DNA of 64,000 nucleotides, taken from contig CAVWOU010000011.1 in NCBI GenBank assembly GCA_963756745.1, positions 62,001-126,000 of the forward strand. The letters run 5' to 3'. Made by a program: the position numbers and the translations under genes. Source of the stretch: DASPWW01 sp963756745. Its GTDB lineage: Bacteria; Actinomycetota; Thermoleophilia; Solirubrobacterales; 70-9. Under the pieces are notes generated by a model. The model made no database searches. It was given only the letters and a program-made list of their open reading frames with translations, and had not been told where the DNA came from. Positions 1 to 8,854 of the stretch are shown here, in pieces; the stretch's first letter is position 1; each line of letters begins with the position of its first letter.

Positions 1-1292
1 CCAGGAGTTCCGTCAGTTCGCGATGCAGAATTGCGGAGAGCTCGCGCGTCGCCCCGTCAGCCCCGACGAGCTGGAAGCGTTCGCGGCGCGCCTCAGCTAC
101 GTCGACCGGAGCGCGGGCCCCGAGGGGCTCGCCGCCGCGGTCGCGCGCGCCGAGGAACAGCTGGGCGGCGAGCCTCGCCGCCTCTACCACCTGAGCGTTC
201 CGCCCCACGCGGCAATCGACGTAATCCGGGAGATCGGAGAAGCCGGGCTCGCCGAACGCGCACGGGTGATCATGGAGAAACCGTTCGGTATCGACCTCGC
301 GAGCGCCGTGGAGCTCAACAACGCGATCCACGAGGTCTTCGACGAGGACCAGATATTCCGCATCGACCACTTCCTGGGCAAGGAGGCGGCCCAGAACATC
401 CTCGCGCTGCGGTTCGCGAACGGCCTCTTCGAGCCGATCTGGAACCGCAACCACATCGACCACATCCAGGTCGACGTCCCGGAGACGGCACGACGTCGGC
501 ACGCGCATCGAGTTCTACGAGGAAACGGGCGCCTACCGCGACATGGTCGTCACCCATCTGCTCCAGGTGCTGGCGTTCGTCGCGATGGAGCCGCCGACTG
601 CGCTGGCCCCCGGGCCGATCAGCGAGGAGAAGAACAAGGTGTTCCGCTCGCTGCGATCCATAGACGTCAACAAGGTCGTGCGGGGGCAGTACGAGGGCTA
701 CCGCTCGCACCCGGGCGTCGATCCGAACTCGCAGACCGAGACGTTCGTGGCGCTCGAGTGCCGCGTCGACAACTGGCGCTGGGCCGGCGTTCCGTTCTAC
801 CTGCGCACCGGCAAGCGGATGGCCGAGAGCGCGCGGATCATCTCGATTGCGTTTCGCGAGCCCCCGCAGAGCATGTTTCCGGACGGTTCGGGCGTCGGCC
901 GGTACGGCCCCGACCACCTCACGTTCGACCTCGACGAGTCCTCCCGCCTCTCGCTCTCCTTCTACGGGAAGCGCCCCGGGCCGATGATGATGCTCGACAA
1001 GCTCAGCATGCAGTTCTCGCTGTTCGAGGTCGAGCGCGAGGCCGACACCCTGCAGGCCTACGAGCGCCTGATCCGGGACGCGATGTACGGCGATCGCACG
1101 CTGTTCACCGGCGCCGCCGGAATCGAGCGCCTGTGGACCGTCTCCGCGCCGCTGCTCGAGAACCCGCCCGAGGTGCTCCCCTACCCCACCGGCTCGTGGG
1201 GGCCCGAAGCGATCCACGAGCTGATCGCGCCCCGCAAGTGGCGTCTCCCCTTCGAGCGCCGCTGGCGCGAGCCCAAGGTAACGTACGCCTGA
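1..1292 (+). pseudogene. zwf: Glucose-6-phosphate dehydrogenase, 5'-truncated by window edge and frameshifted
   Basis: Oxidises glucose 6-phosphate to 6-phosphogluconolactone with NADP+, the entry to the oxidative pentose phosphate pathway. The start lies outside the window. The first part is read in frame 2 and carries the substrate-binding signature RIDHFLGKE at about 359-385 and the MEKPFG stretch before it. The C-terminal domain continues in frame 3 from about 490 to the stop at 1292 and includes PFYLRTGKRM. One base appears to be missing near 489: reading HDVGTRIEFYEETGAYRDM there restores the family sequence. Because this is a core gene and the defect is one base, an assembly error is more likely than true decay. 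Family call is very secure. Confidence 0.93.
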
Positions 1293-1295
1293 GTA

Positions 1296-1778
1296 CTACA
1301 GTTCCCGCTCGTAGACGTACATCGTCGGGCCGTCGGGCAGGCGCTCGCGGTTGGTGAACCCAAGGCTCTCGTACAGGGCGCGAGCGGCGACGTCGTCCTC
1401 AGAGGTCCCGAGGTCGACATAGTCAGCGCCCTCGCGGCGCGCGAGCTCGATCGCCTCCTCCATCAGTGCGCGCCCGAGCCCCTCCCCGCGGCGGTCCGGG
1501 ATCACGTACAGCTCCGCCAGGTGGCACTCGAGCCCCCGCGTCCAGATCGAGGGATAGAAGCGCATCACCGCGAGGCCCTTCGGCTCGGATCGCCCGCGTT
1601 CGACGAGCAGCACGGTGATCTCGCCCGCGGCGAGCAGCTCCCGAAAGCGCTCGGCGAGCGCGGTCGGCCCGGGCGTGATGTCCTCGAACTCGGTGTTGAA
1701 ATCGTGCAGCAGCCGGCCGACGACGTCCGCGTCGTCGGGCCCGGCGCGGCGCACCGAGGGATCAGGACGATGGCTCAT
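1296..1778 (-). CDS. GNAT family N-acetyltransferase
   Basis: A 160-residue acetyltransferase of the GNAT fold, which transfers the acetyl group of acetyl-CoA to an amine; the substrate is unknown. The acetyl-CoA pyrophosphate loop is visible as RRGEGLGRALM (V/I-x-x-x-x-R-G-x-G-x-G/A pattern), followed by the C-terminal ALYESLGF motif typical of the family. I chose the ATG at 1778 (MSHRPDPSVRRA); an ATG at 1793 would add five residues. It converges on zwf with only three bases between the stops. Its 5' end overlaps the LuxR remnant, so its promoter lies inside that decayed region. Confidence 0.85.
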   Translation of the reverse strand: MSHRPDPSVRRAGPDDADVVGRLLHDFNTEFEDITPGPTALAERFRELLAAGEITVLLVERGRSEPKGLAVMRFYPSIWTRGLECHLAELYVIPDRRGEGLGRALMEEAIELARREGADYVDLGTSEDDVAARALYESLGFTNRERLPDGPTMYVYEREL

Positions 1779-1866
1779 CAAGGGCATGGGCAAGTTTCCC
1801 GCGACCGGATATGTCGAGCTTGCGGTACACGCGACCGAGGTGGGTCTCGACCGTCTTGCGGGTGAA
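1762..1866 (-). pseudogene. C-terminal remnant of a LuxR-type helix-turn-helix regulator
   Basis: Only the end of the LuxR DNA-binding domain survives: TRKTVETHLGRVYRKLDI, the recognition helix and last helix of the GerE/LuxR fold. The upstream helices and any sensor domain are missing. To the right of about 1866 the frame reads into sequence without LuxR similarity. The fragment overlaps the start of the acetyltransferase gene. It abuts a second gene tail on the plus strand (1868-1939), which suggests a single deletion removed both N-termini. It cannot fold as a functional regulator by itself. Confidence 0.6.
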
Positions 1867-1867
1867 G

Positions 1868-1939
1868 GGAAAGCTCATCCGCCTGCAGACCTTCACCGAG
1901 CGGAAGAAGGCCTTCGAAGCCGCCGGGCTGCGGGAGTAA
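1868..1939 (+). pseudogene. C-terminal remnant of an NTF2/SnoaL-like protein
   Basis: Reads GKLIRLQTFTERKKAFEAAGL then RE and a stop at 1937-1939. This resembles the last strand and helix of NTF2/SnoaL-like (nuclear transport factor 2 fold) small proteins, which commonly end with a G-x-I-x-R-x-x-x-F-x-D/E-R-x-x-A-L-E-A-A-G-L pattern. The rest of the about 130-residue fold is absent. I recognise it by pattern only, so the family is a moderately confident call. The tail sits head to head against the LuxR tail on the other strand. Confidence 0.45.
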
Positions 1940-2137
1940 TACACGCTCAGCATTGACCCGTAGACCGTTGCGGGAGCGGCTCGAGCCTTAGCTCGCGCCG
2001 CCGCCCCTCTGCCCTAGCCAACGGGGATGGGTGCAAACAGATAACGCGTAGGCGAACGCAGATGAGCGTGACCCTCGACGTCGTCGTTGTGACGCTGGAG
2101 AATCGTACGTTCACCCCGAGTTCATCGAGCAGAAGGC

Positions 2138-3508
2138 CTACGGCCTGATGTTCTGGTTGAGGTGAAAGAGGTTGTCTGGGTCGTACTTCCGCTTGACGTC
2201 GACTAGGGGGTCGTAGTTTTCCCTGTAGTTCACCCTGATCCTGTCCTGGTCGTCGTCCGCCATGAAGTTGATGTAGCCGCCCTCCTCCGAGTAAGGCGCG
2301 GTGGCCTCGTAGAACTCGCGCACCCACGCGATGTTGCCCTCGTTGTCCGCCGCGTCAGGCCACACGCCTGCGATCACCGTGGCGAACGTCGCGTCCCGGT
2401 ACGTGAAGGCCGTCTCGTCGGGCGCGACCCGGTGGCAAGCCCCGTTGATGGGGTAGATATGCACTGTCGAGTTGACGACCGGCACCTTCGGCCCGTACTC
2501 GAGATGCGCATCGATGGCCTCGTCTGTGAGCTCCTTCACGAAGTTCGCCTTCCAGTAGTTCTGCAGGCCGGGCGGGACAAGGTCATCAAACGCGCTGTTG
2601 AGCGCCGGGTAGGGCATCGGCCCCACGTGCTCGGCGACGACGGGCGCCACCTCGTGGAAAGGCTTGAGGGCCGCCTCGCCCTCCTCGATCGGCCCCGCCC
2701 AGCACGCCACGAAGAGGAGGAAGGTGTCGCCATGCCGGTCTTCGGGGATGAACGGCAGCGGCGGGGCGATCTGCCAGGCCGGGAAGCCCCCGAGCTGCTC
2801 CGGCGCGTCCTGGATGAAGTCGCGGTAGAACCTCAGCACACCGGCGGCGTCACCCACCTCGTAGAGCATCGGGCCGCCGTAGATCTCCCGGACCGGGTGC
2901 AACTGATACTCGAACGAGGTGACGACGCCGAAGTTGCCACCGCCCCCGCGAAGGGCCCAAAACAGGTCCTCGTTCGCCCGCTCGCTGACGGTCAGGATCT
3001 TGCCGTCGGCGGTGACGACCTCGGCCGAGAGCAGGTTGTCGCAGGAAAGGCCAAAGCCGCGACTGAGGTAGCCGATCCCGCCGCCGAGCGTGAGCCCTCC
3101 GATGCCGGTGGTGGAGATGATGCCGCCGGTGGTGGCCAAGCCGTGAGCGTGGGTCGCATCGTTGAACACTCCCCAAGTTGCGCCGCCCTGAGCCCGCGCC
3201 TTTTTCGTCTCGGGATCAACCTCAACCGCTTGCATCCGAGATAAGTCGATCACGACGGCGTCGTCGGCGGTGCCAAAGCCGGGGACGCTGTGCGAACCCC
3301 CACGCACCGCCAGGTCGAGCTGGCTCTCTCGGGCGAGATTCACTGCCGCAACCACATCTTCGGTGCCGGCGCACCTGACGATGACGCGCGGTCGCCGGTC
3401 GATCATCGCGTTGTAGACCCTGCGGGCCTCCTCGTACCCGGGGTCCTCCGCGGTCAAGGTCTCTCCGTGTACCTGCTCGCGGAGCTGCCCCAGAGATGTC
3501 GTCGCCAT
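2138..3508 (-). CDS. FAD-linked oxidase, berberine bridge enzyme family
   Basis: A 456-residue flavoprotein with an N-terminal PCMH-type FAD-binding domain and a C-terminal BBE domain. RGGSHSVPGFGT holds the histidine that family members use for the 8-alpha covalent FAD link. The second attachment cysteine of bicovalent members seems replaced (TTGIGGLTLGGG in that region), so a monocovalent flavin is inferred. The C-terminus has the hallmark VKRKYDPDNLFHLNQNI. The ATG at 3508 is chosen because AGGAGG lies just upstream; the reading frame extends further 5' without family similarity. The substrate is unknown; relatives oxidise sugars or alkaloid-like compounds. Confidence 0.9.
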   Translation of the reverse strand: MATTSLGQLREQVHGETLTAEDPGYEEARRVYNAMIDRRPRVIVRCAGTEDVVAAVNLARESQLDLAVRGGSHSVPGFGTADDAVVIDLSRMQAVEVDPETKKARAQGGATWGVFNDATHAHGLATTGGIISTTGIGGLTLGGGIGYLSRGFGLSCDNLLSAEVVTADGKILTVSERANEDLFWALRGGGGNFGVVTSFEYQLHPVREIYGGPMLYEVGDAAGVLRFYRDFIQDAPEQLGGFPAWQIAPPLPFIPEDRHGDTFLLFVACWAGPIEEGEAALKPFHEVAPVVAEHVGPMPYPALNSAFDDLVPPGLQNYWKANFVKELTDEAIDAHLEYGPKVPVVNSTVHIYPINGACHRVAPDETAFTYRDATFATVIAGVWPDAADNEGNIAWVREFYEATAPYSEEGGYINFMADDDQDRIRVNYRENYDPLVDVKRKYDPDNLFHLNQNIRP

Positions 3509-3616
3509 CGTTATCCTCCTTGCGAGTGGTGGCCAAGGCATTTCTAACACCTGTTGCTCCAATGTCGTCGCCTGACGGGGCTCACCGCTGCGGATGGCGG
3601 AGAGCGGGGGCGGCGG

Positions 3617-3814
3617 ATGAGCGGCCGCCTGCGCTGCGACTGCGGCGCCGAGCTGCTGGGCGATGGCTTCGGCCCGGTTGCCTATCGGGATGAGGTCGGC
3701 GTGCTGACGTGCCCCGAGTGTTGGTCTTGGCTCCACGCCAGCGCCAACCTGCGTCGACTCGACGTTGCCCGGATGATGCGCGAGCCGCCGCCGGTCCCTT
3801 GGATCATCAAGTGA
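3617..3814 (+). CDS. Small protein with two cysteine pairs, possible zinc ribbon
   Basis: A 65-residue reading frame beginning MSGRLRCDCGAELL and containing TCPECWSWL about 25 residues later. The CxC...CxxC arrangement would suit a small zinc ribbon. I do not recognise a family. There is no good ribosome binding site, and the frame may be chance coding in GC-rich DNA. It points away from the FAD oxidase and towards tRNA-Asp. Confidence 0.35.
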   Translation: MSGRLRCDCGAELLGDGFGPVAYRDEVGVLTCPECWSWLHASANLRRLDVARMMREPPPVPWIIK

Positions 3815-3923
3815 CCATGGGGGGTCTGGACGACTAGTAGTGGCGTTGTAGTGGAGTCGGAGCGCAAATGAGCGACCCGCGCCAGCGACAGGATTACGGC
3901 GTGGCTGCAGGCGATTCGAGGAG

Positions 3924-3998
<75 letters not shown>

Positions 3999-4066
3999 GT
4001 ATGTGGCGAGCGCTCGGCTCGCGGAGGGGATTCTAGGTTAGCGGCGGTGGGTAGGCTGGCCGCGCG

Positions 4067-4350
4067 ATGCGGATCGTCAGCTACCGGTCGGAGCGCTGGG
4101 ACCGCGCCGGGGTGCTCCGCGACGGGCGCCTGGTCGATGAGGAGGCCTCGACCCAGGAGCTGGTGTTCGGAGTCCCGGAACTCCCGCCTCTCGCAATTGA
4201 TGACGCTCGAGCCGGGGACATCGTTGCCACGGGCACGCCCGGGGGTGTCGGCAGCTTGCGGAAGCCGCGCATGTGGTGCTCAAGCCGGGCGACGAGATCT
4301 CGATCGCGTCGCCCACGCTGGGGCAGCTGGATACCCGGATCGCCCGGTAG
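4067..4350 (+). pseudogene. Decayed fumarylacetoacetate hydrolase family gene
   Basis: Only scattered parts of an FAH-family hydrolase remain. The N-terminus is MRIVSYRSERWDRAGVLRDG. Pieces of the catalytic C-terminal domain follow in different frames: VFGVPEL (frame 2), LSQLMTLEPG (frame 3), GDIVATGTPGGVG (frame 2) and HVVLKPGDEISIASPTLGQL (frame 1, ending at the stop 4348-4350). The roughly 150-residue middle, including the metal-binding core, is missing. At least three frameshifts plus an internal deletion mean true decay. A TAGGCT hexamer lies nine bases before the ATG. The 3' end overlaps the converging membrane protein gene by 71 bases. Confidence 0.8.
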
Positions 4351-5507
4351 CGGCCGCCATCGGATACAGGACCATGGCGAGGTACGCGAGAAGCAGCGCG
4401 TTGCGGATCGCCAGCGGGACGATGAAGCCGGCGTCGAGCTCGGCGAGCTGGCGGTACTCGGAGAGGACGACCTGGGTCAGGACGATCGACGCCAGGAGCA
4501 CGAGGTTCGGCGCACGCAGCCCATACGCGGCAGCCGAGATCGGAAGCAACCACAACAGGAACTGGGGCGAGAGCACCGGCGCGAACACGATCGCGACCGC
4601 GATCACCGCCGCCGCCGCGTGCATCGGCGGCGCCTTCGAGCGCCACGCGAGCCACACTACGAGCGCGTAGCCGGCGAGCAGCAGGACGACGCTGATCGCC
4701 CGCGCGGCATCGGCCCCGGAAGCTTCGATGTTGAAGCTCCCGCCGCCCACGGTGATCCCGGCACCGCCGCCGAGGAGGTGGGCGACGAGCAGCGGCGTCG
4801 CCGCGACGGTCTCGATCTGAAGATCGCGATCGGACTGGTACGAGATCGCCGAGCCGAAGCGATCCCCGGTCGCGAGCACGACGACCGCGGCCACAGCGAG
4901 CGGGACGATCGCCGCGAGCGCGACGCGGCGGGGCGAGCGCTCGCCGCGGACGAGCACCGGGAAGAGCAGCAGCGGATACGCCTTCACCGCTGCGCCGATC
5001 GACAACAGCGCTGACCAGGTGGCCGAGCGTCCGGCCTCGCGGGCGAGAAGCGCGGCGAGCACGAGCGCGGCGGGAACGAGGTCGAAGCGCCCCAGCGGAA
5101 GCGACGCGTCGAGCGCGGAGTCCGGCGCCAGGGCGCCGCTGAGCACGAAGACGCCCGCGCTGTAGCAGACGAGCGCCGCTCGCCACACGGGTCGACGCTG
5201 CGCGCAGGCCGAGCGCGAGCAGGGCGACGATCGCGAGGTCGAAGCCGATCATCTCCCACGAGAACGCCTCGACGTAGGTGGCCACGCCGTCGGACACGAG
5301 CCCGGGGGCGAGCAGGAGCGGGAGCGCGAGCGGCGGGTACTCGAATCCGCGCTCCTCGTAGGGAAGCGCTCCATCCAGGATCGCCTCCGCCTGGGGTTGG
5401 AACACGGGCCCGACGATCACCGAGTACCCGTCCGCGAGCGGCGCCAGGAGCGCCACGTGGACGGCGGCCGTGACGAGCGCGGCGGCGACCCGGGCGCGCC
5501 GGTTCAT
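4280..5507 (-). pseudogene. GT87-like membrane glycosyltransferase (polyprenol-phosphate sugar dependent), frameshifted
   Basis: A multi-pass GT-C-fold membrane protein resembling the polyprenol-phosphate-mannose-dependent mannosyltransferases (GT87, DUF2029). The N-terminal part has the EYPPLALPLLLAPG loop typical of the family. The later part has AVKAYPLLLFPVL and many hydrophobic helices. The first segment (from the ATG at 5507) and the second segment (from about 5190 down to 4280) are in different frames, so one base is gained or lost near 5200. The start overlaps the capA-like stop as ATGA, so the two are co-transcribed. The last about 25 residues are antisense to the FAH pseudogene and may be a non-native tail. 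Confidence 0.72.
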
Positions 5508-6484
5508 TCCGGCGCGATCACGAACCGCTGCTCGCCGCTGCGCGCGACGGTGGTCCCCAGCTCGGCGCAGGCCCGCTCGAGTCGCGCGGCGATCCATTCC
5601 GCCTCCGCGCCCTCGGCGAGGCGCGTGTGGCAGAAGTCGAGCGCGAGCCCGACCAGCTCGAGCTCAAGTTCCGCGCCCGGTCGCCACAACGCCATCACGC
5701 CGAGATCGTTTCGCAGCTCCGAGTCGACCCTGTAATCGTCGAGGGCATCGCCGAGATCGAACACGAGCGGGCCCCGAGCGGTCCAACCGAGCCCGTGAAA
5801 GACGTGGGCGGAGTGGCCGGCCACGAGGTCCGCTCCTGCGTCCTGGAGCGCCCGCCCCGCGTCACGCTGCCACGCGGCTGGCTCGGACGTCATGTTGAAG
5901 CCCCAATGGGGAAATGCGACCAGCAGGTCGCATTCGGCGCGAACGCGCCCGAGCTCGGCCTCGAGCCACGCGGGGATCCCCCGCCTGAGGTCGGCGTAGG
6001 CGATCCCGGGCGTGTCCGGCGCCGCGGCGAACTCCTCCGGGTGATCGGACACCGCGACCATTCCGATGCGGCGGCCAGCGGCGTCGACGACGATCCCACG
6101 ACGCCCTTCTTCCACGTCCACCCCGGCACCCGCGAACGCGATCCCCGCGGCCCGCAGGCGCTCCAACGTGTCGGCGAGCGCCTCGACCTCGTAGTCGAGG
6201 GCGTGGTTGTTCGCGAGGCCAACCGCGCGCACGCCGATCGCCTCGAGCGACCCGATCGCCTTCGGGGGGCCGCGGAAGAAGAACGGCTTCCCCGGGATGC
6301 GCTCGGTGCGCCGGCCGCGCTCCGAGATGCAGCACTCGAGGTTGCAGATCACCGCGTCGCACGACGCGGCGATCTCGCGCACCGCGGGAGCCCAAACGTC
6401 CTCCGGGGCGACCTTGCCAAGGGCGTCGGCCACAGAGCGGCCGAGCATCACGTCCCCCAGCAGGCCGATCGTGGGACTCGCCAT
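5504..6484 (-). CDS. CapA-family (PGA_cap) metallophosphatase-like protein
   Basis: A 326-residue protein of the bacterial capsule CapA family, a calcineurin-like fold linked to poly-gamma-glutamate capsule export in some bacteria and of unknown role in many others. Visible motifs in order are GDVMLGRSV near the N-terminus, CNLECCIS, LANNHALDYE, AFPHWGFNM and AGHSAHVFHG, which together supply the metal ligands. No signal peptide is apparent. It is translationally coupled (ATGA) to the GT87-like membrane protein, so a role in a cell-surface polymer is plausible but not shown. Confidence 0.87.
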   Translation of the reverse strand: MASPTIGLLGDVMLGRSVADALGKVAPEDVWAPAVREIAASCDAVICNLECCISERGRRTERIPGKPFFFRGPPKAIGSLEAIGVRAVGLANNHALDYEVEALADTLERLRAAGIAFAGAGVDVEEGRRGIVVDAAGRRIGMVAVSDHPEEFAAAPDTPGIAYADLRRGIPAWLEAELGRVRAECDLLVAFPHWGFNMTSEPAAWQRDAGRALQDAGADLVAGHSAHVFHGLGWTARGPLVFDLGDALDDYRVDSELRNDLGVMALWRPGAELELELVGLALDFCHTRLAEGAEAEWIAARLERACAELGTTVARSGEQRFVIAPE

Positions 6485-6514
6485 TTGGGTTGGGACGCCG
6501 CCCGCCGGGCCGGA

Positions 6515-6856
6515 TCAGCAGGTGAGGTGGAGGGCCGCGGCCGTGCGGGCCGGGTTCGACTCCTCGTAGCGCCGCACCGCTTCGTCCGTCGGCATCGCCT
6601 CGACGTCTACCCCGCGCGCCGCGAGGGCGTCGATGACGGACGGATGCGGCCGCAGCCGCGCATTCGCCCCGCAGCCCACGATCAGCCGCTCGGGTAGCTC
6701 GTCGAGCACGTCGGCGAGGTCCTCGATCACGAGCGAGTGCCCGTCGCGCCGCCACCAGTCGCCGACCACCCGATCGGGGAGCACGATCACGTCCCGCGAA
6801 TGCTGCTCACCGTCGACGACGACCCGGCCGAAGCTGTACTGCTCGATTCGCGCCAC
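6515..6856 (-). CDS. Mth938/NDUFAF3-type domain protein
   Basis: A 113-residue protein of the Mth938-domain (DUF498, NDUFAF3-like) family. It begins with IEQYSFGRVVVDG, and the core reads DVIVLPDRVVGDWWRRDGH followed by LPERLIVGCGANARLRP. The biochemical role of bacterial members is not known. The frame stays open to 6973, but that extension runs through the terminator hairpin at 6895-6926, so I place the start at the GTG at 6856. It lies 31 bases upstream of the capA-like gene and is probably the first gene of that transcript. Confidence 0.8.
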   Translation of the reverse strand: MARIEQYSFGRVVVDGEQHSRDVIVLPDRVVGDWWRRDGHSLVIEDLADVLDELPERLIVGCGANARLRPHPSVIDALAARGVDVEAMPTDEAVRRYEESNPARTAAALHLTC

Positions 6857-6874
6857 GAGCCGGATCTTAGGACC

Positions 6875-6926
6875 AAAAAGGCGACCAACAACACAACGGA
6901 CCCGGGGGACGACCACCGGGTCCGTT
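6875..6926 (-). terminator. Intrinsic terminator after the PP2C phosphatase gene
   Basis: A perfect 11-bp inverted repeat (AACGGACCCGG at 6895-6905 and its complement at 6916-6926, 10-nt loop). Read on the minus strand it is followed by a T-rich stretch (GTGTTGTTGGTCGCCTTTTTGG). It sits just downstream of the phosphatase stop at 6998, so it ends that transcript and insulates the Mth938-type gene. Confidence 0.75.
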
Positions 6927-6997
6927 GCTGGTACAGGGGGGAGCGGGGTTTGCTCCACGTACGTTCTACCCACCGAATCCGCGTTTAAACCAAGAAC

Positions 6998-8731
6998 CTA
7001 GGGCAATCTGAGCACGAGGGCCGCGGCGTCGTCGCGTGGGTCTCCCCGCTCTGCCTTGACGACAGCCTCCTCGATTCGTGTCGCGATCCGCTCGGCGTCG
7101 AGGCCCACGCACGTGCCGAGCAGACCCGCGAGCCGCGCGCCGTCGAGCCCGTCCGAGGAATCGGGTCCCGCGCGCTCTCCCGCCTCGACCACGCCGTCGG
7201 TGTAGAGAACGAGGGCGTCGCCCGACGCAAGGTGCGCGTGCTCGGCCTCGTAGCGAGCATTCTGGAAGCCGGCGAGCAGCGGCCCACGGCTTCCCACCTC
7301 GACAACGCCTCCGTGATTCCGGAGCAGCAACGGCGAGGGATGGCCCGCGGAGCTGATCCGCAGCCGCAACCAGAGCTCGCCGAGCTCGATGGTCGCGTAC
7401 ACCGCCGTGCAGAAGCGCGACGCCGAGAACTGGCGGCCCACCGCCTCGTTCAGTATCGCGAGCACGTGCTCCGGGTCGTCGTCGTGCAGCGCGGTCGTGC
7501 GGACGGTGTGCCGGGCGACCGCGGCGATCGCCGCGGCCTCGACACCCTTGCCGGAGACGTCGCCGATCAACAGGCCCCAGCGGCGCTCGCCGGTCTGGAA
7601 GAGGTCGTAGAAGTCACCCCCGATCTCGCTCGACTCTCCCAGCGCCCGGAATCGCACTGCCACCTGCATCCCGGGAACCTCCGGCGCGAGCGGCGGCGCG
7701 AGGCCGTGCTGCAGCGTGCGCGAAATCGAACGGTGGCGGGCCTCGCTTTCTCGCAGCGCCTCCTCGGTCCGCTTGATCTCGGTGATCTCCTCGAACACGC
7801 TCACGGCTAGGAAACCGCCCCGACCGTCCGGGACCGCGGTCGCTCTGGCGATCAGCCACGGCGTGCGTCCCCTGGAGGCGCCGCCTCTGCGCAACACGAC
7901 CGCGGGCGCTTCGACTCCGCGGACCGCCTTGAGCCCGGGCAGCTCCTCGTCCGGGACGGGCTCGCCCCGCTCGTCGTAGGTCTCCCAATCGGCGAGCATG
8001 TCGTCCGCGCGCTCTCCGATCAGATCCTCGACGTCGCGCAATCCGGCGATGCGCGCCGCCGTCTCGTTGGCGAACACGATCGTCGCGTTGCGGTCGAGCA
8101 CCATGATCCCGGCCGGCACGCTGCGCAGGATCCCCTCTAGCTGATCGTGCGAGCGCTGCAGCTCCTGCTGGACGAGGTCGCGCTCGATGAACTGGCCCAT
8201 CAGGAACCCGAACGCCGCGAAGTCGGCGAGCAGGCCCTCGTCCACGGCACGCATGTCGCGGGTGAAGAACTCGAGCACTCCGAGAACCGTCTCCCCGCCC
8301 ACGACCGGAAACGCAAAGCCGCTGTGCAGGCCGCCCTCCTTCGCGGCCTCCGTGCGAGTGAAGCTCGGATCCGCCGTGACGTCGGTGATCCACGCCGGCG
8401 CGGCCGAGTCCCACACCCGACCCGGCAGGCCGGTTCCGGGGGCAAGCCGCCTGCGCTTGCTGACGAGCTCGAACGGGCCCGAACCGGGGGTGGACGACCA
8501 CGTCTGAACGCAGCGCAGCACGGGGTTCGCACCGTCGCCGTTGGGCATCCACAGTGCGCCGAAGTCCCACTCGAGGCCCTCGCCAACGGCCTGGAGGAGC
8601 TTCGGCACCGCCTCGTCGAGAGTGCCGGAATCGGCGAGCGCGCGGACCGCTGCGTGCTGCGCGGCCAGGCGACGCTCGGGCGCCAACCCGACCCCCTCCG
8701 GCAACAGTCTGTTTTCCACTCCTGTCCGCAC
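6998..8731 (-). CDS. PP2C-type (SpoIIE) serine phosphatase with GAF and PAS domains
   Basis: A 577-residue signalling phosphatase of the RsbU/RsbP class, expected to dephosphorylate the STAS-domain antagonist and so release the sigma factor. Domains in order: an N-terminal GAF sensor (about 25-180, with LVSKRRRLAPGTGLPGRVW), a PAS domain (about 190-300, with GIMVLDRNATIVFANE), and a C-terminal SpoIIE domain with GGDFYDLF, LLIGDVSGKGVEAA, YTDGVVEA and the final DDAAALVLRL metal-binding aspartates. I chose the GTG at 8731 (GGGGG five bases upstream) because further 5' the frame overlaps the divergent STAS gene. It is divergent from the antagonist and anti-sigma genes. Confidence 0.88.
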   Translation of the reverse strand: MRTGVENRLLPEGVGLAPERRLAAQHAAVRALADSGTLDEAVPKLLQAVGEGLEWDFGALWMPNGDGANPVLRCVQTWSSTPGSGPFELVSKRRRLAPGTGLPGRVWDSAAPAWITDVTADPSFTRTEAAKEGGLHSGFAFPVVGGETVLGVLEFFTRDMRAVDEGLLADFAAFGFLMGQFIERDLVQQELQRSHDQLEGILRSVPAGIMVLDRNATIVFANETAARIAGLRDVEDLIGERADDMLADWETYDERGEPVPDEELPGLKAVRGVEAPAVVLRRGGASRGRTPWLIARATAVPDGRGGFLAVSVFEEITEIKRTEEALRESEARHRSISRTLQHGLAPPLAPEVPGMQVAVRFRALGESSEIGGDFYDLFQTGERRWGLLIGDVSGKGVEAAAIAAVARHTVRTTALHDDDPEHVLAILNEAVGRQFSASRFCTAVYATIELGELWLRLRISSAGHPSPLLLRNHGGVVEVGSRGPLLAGFQNARYEAEHAHLASGDALVLYTDGVVEAGERAGPDSSDGLDGARLAGLLGTCVGLDAERIATRIEEAVVKAERGDPRDDAAALVLRLP

Positions 8732-8818
8732 GCTGCCCCCTGTCGACAAGCCCGCTCGCTGGACTGACGGACGATAGCCCCCTCGCAGTATGGGCGCAAG
8801 CACCCCGACGGTTGTCGG

Positions 8819-8845
8819 GTTTGCGAACCCCGGCGGCCAGGGTAT
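8819..8845 (+). promoter_or_regulatory. SigB/SigF-type promoter in front of the anti-sigma antagonist
   Basis: GTTTGC (8819-8824), a 15-base spacer, then GGGTAT (8840-8845). This fits the general-stress sigma consensus GTTT(A/G)(A/C) - N13-15 - GGGTAT of Bacillus SigB and mycobacterial SigF. The ATG of the antagonist gene follows only nine bases after the -10 element, so the message should be leaderless or nearly so. Its position implies autoregulation by the sigma factor at 10045-10836. Confidence 0.65.
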
Positions 8846-8854
8846 TCTCGCTGA

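Noticed and set aside
3509..3736. N-terminal extension of the FAD oxidase (MEPRPTLG onward)
   Set aside because: A strong AGGAGG precedes the ATG at 3508, and the extension has no family similarity.
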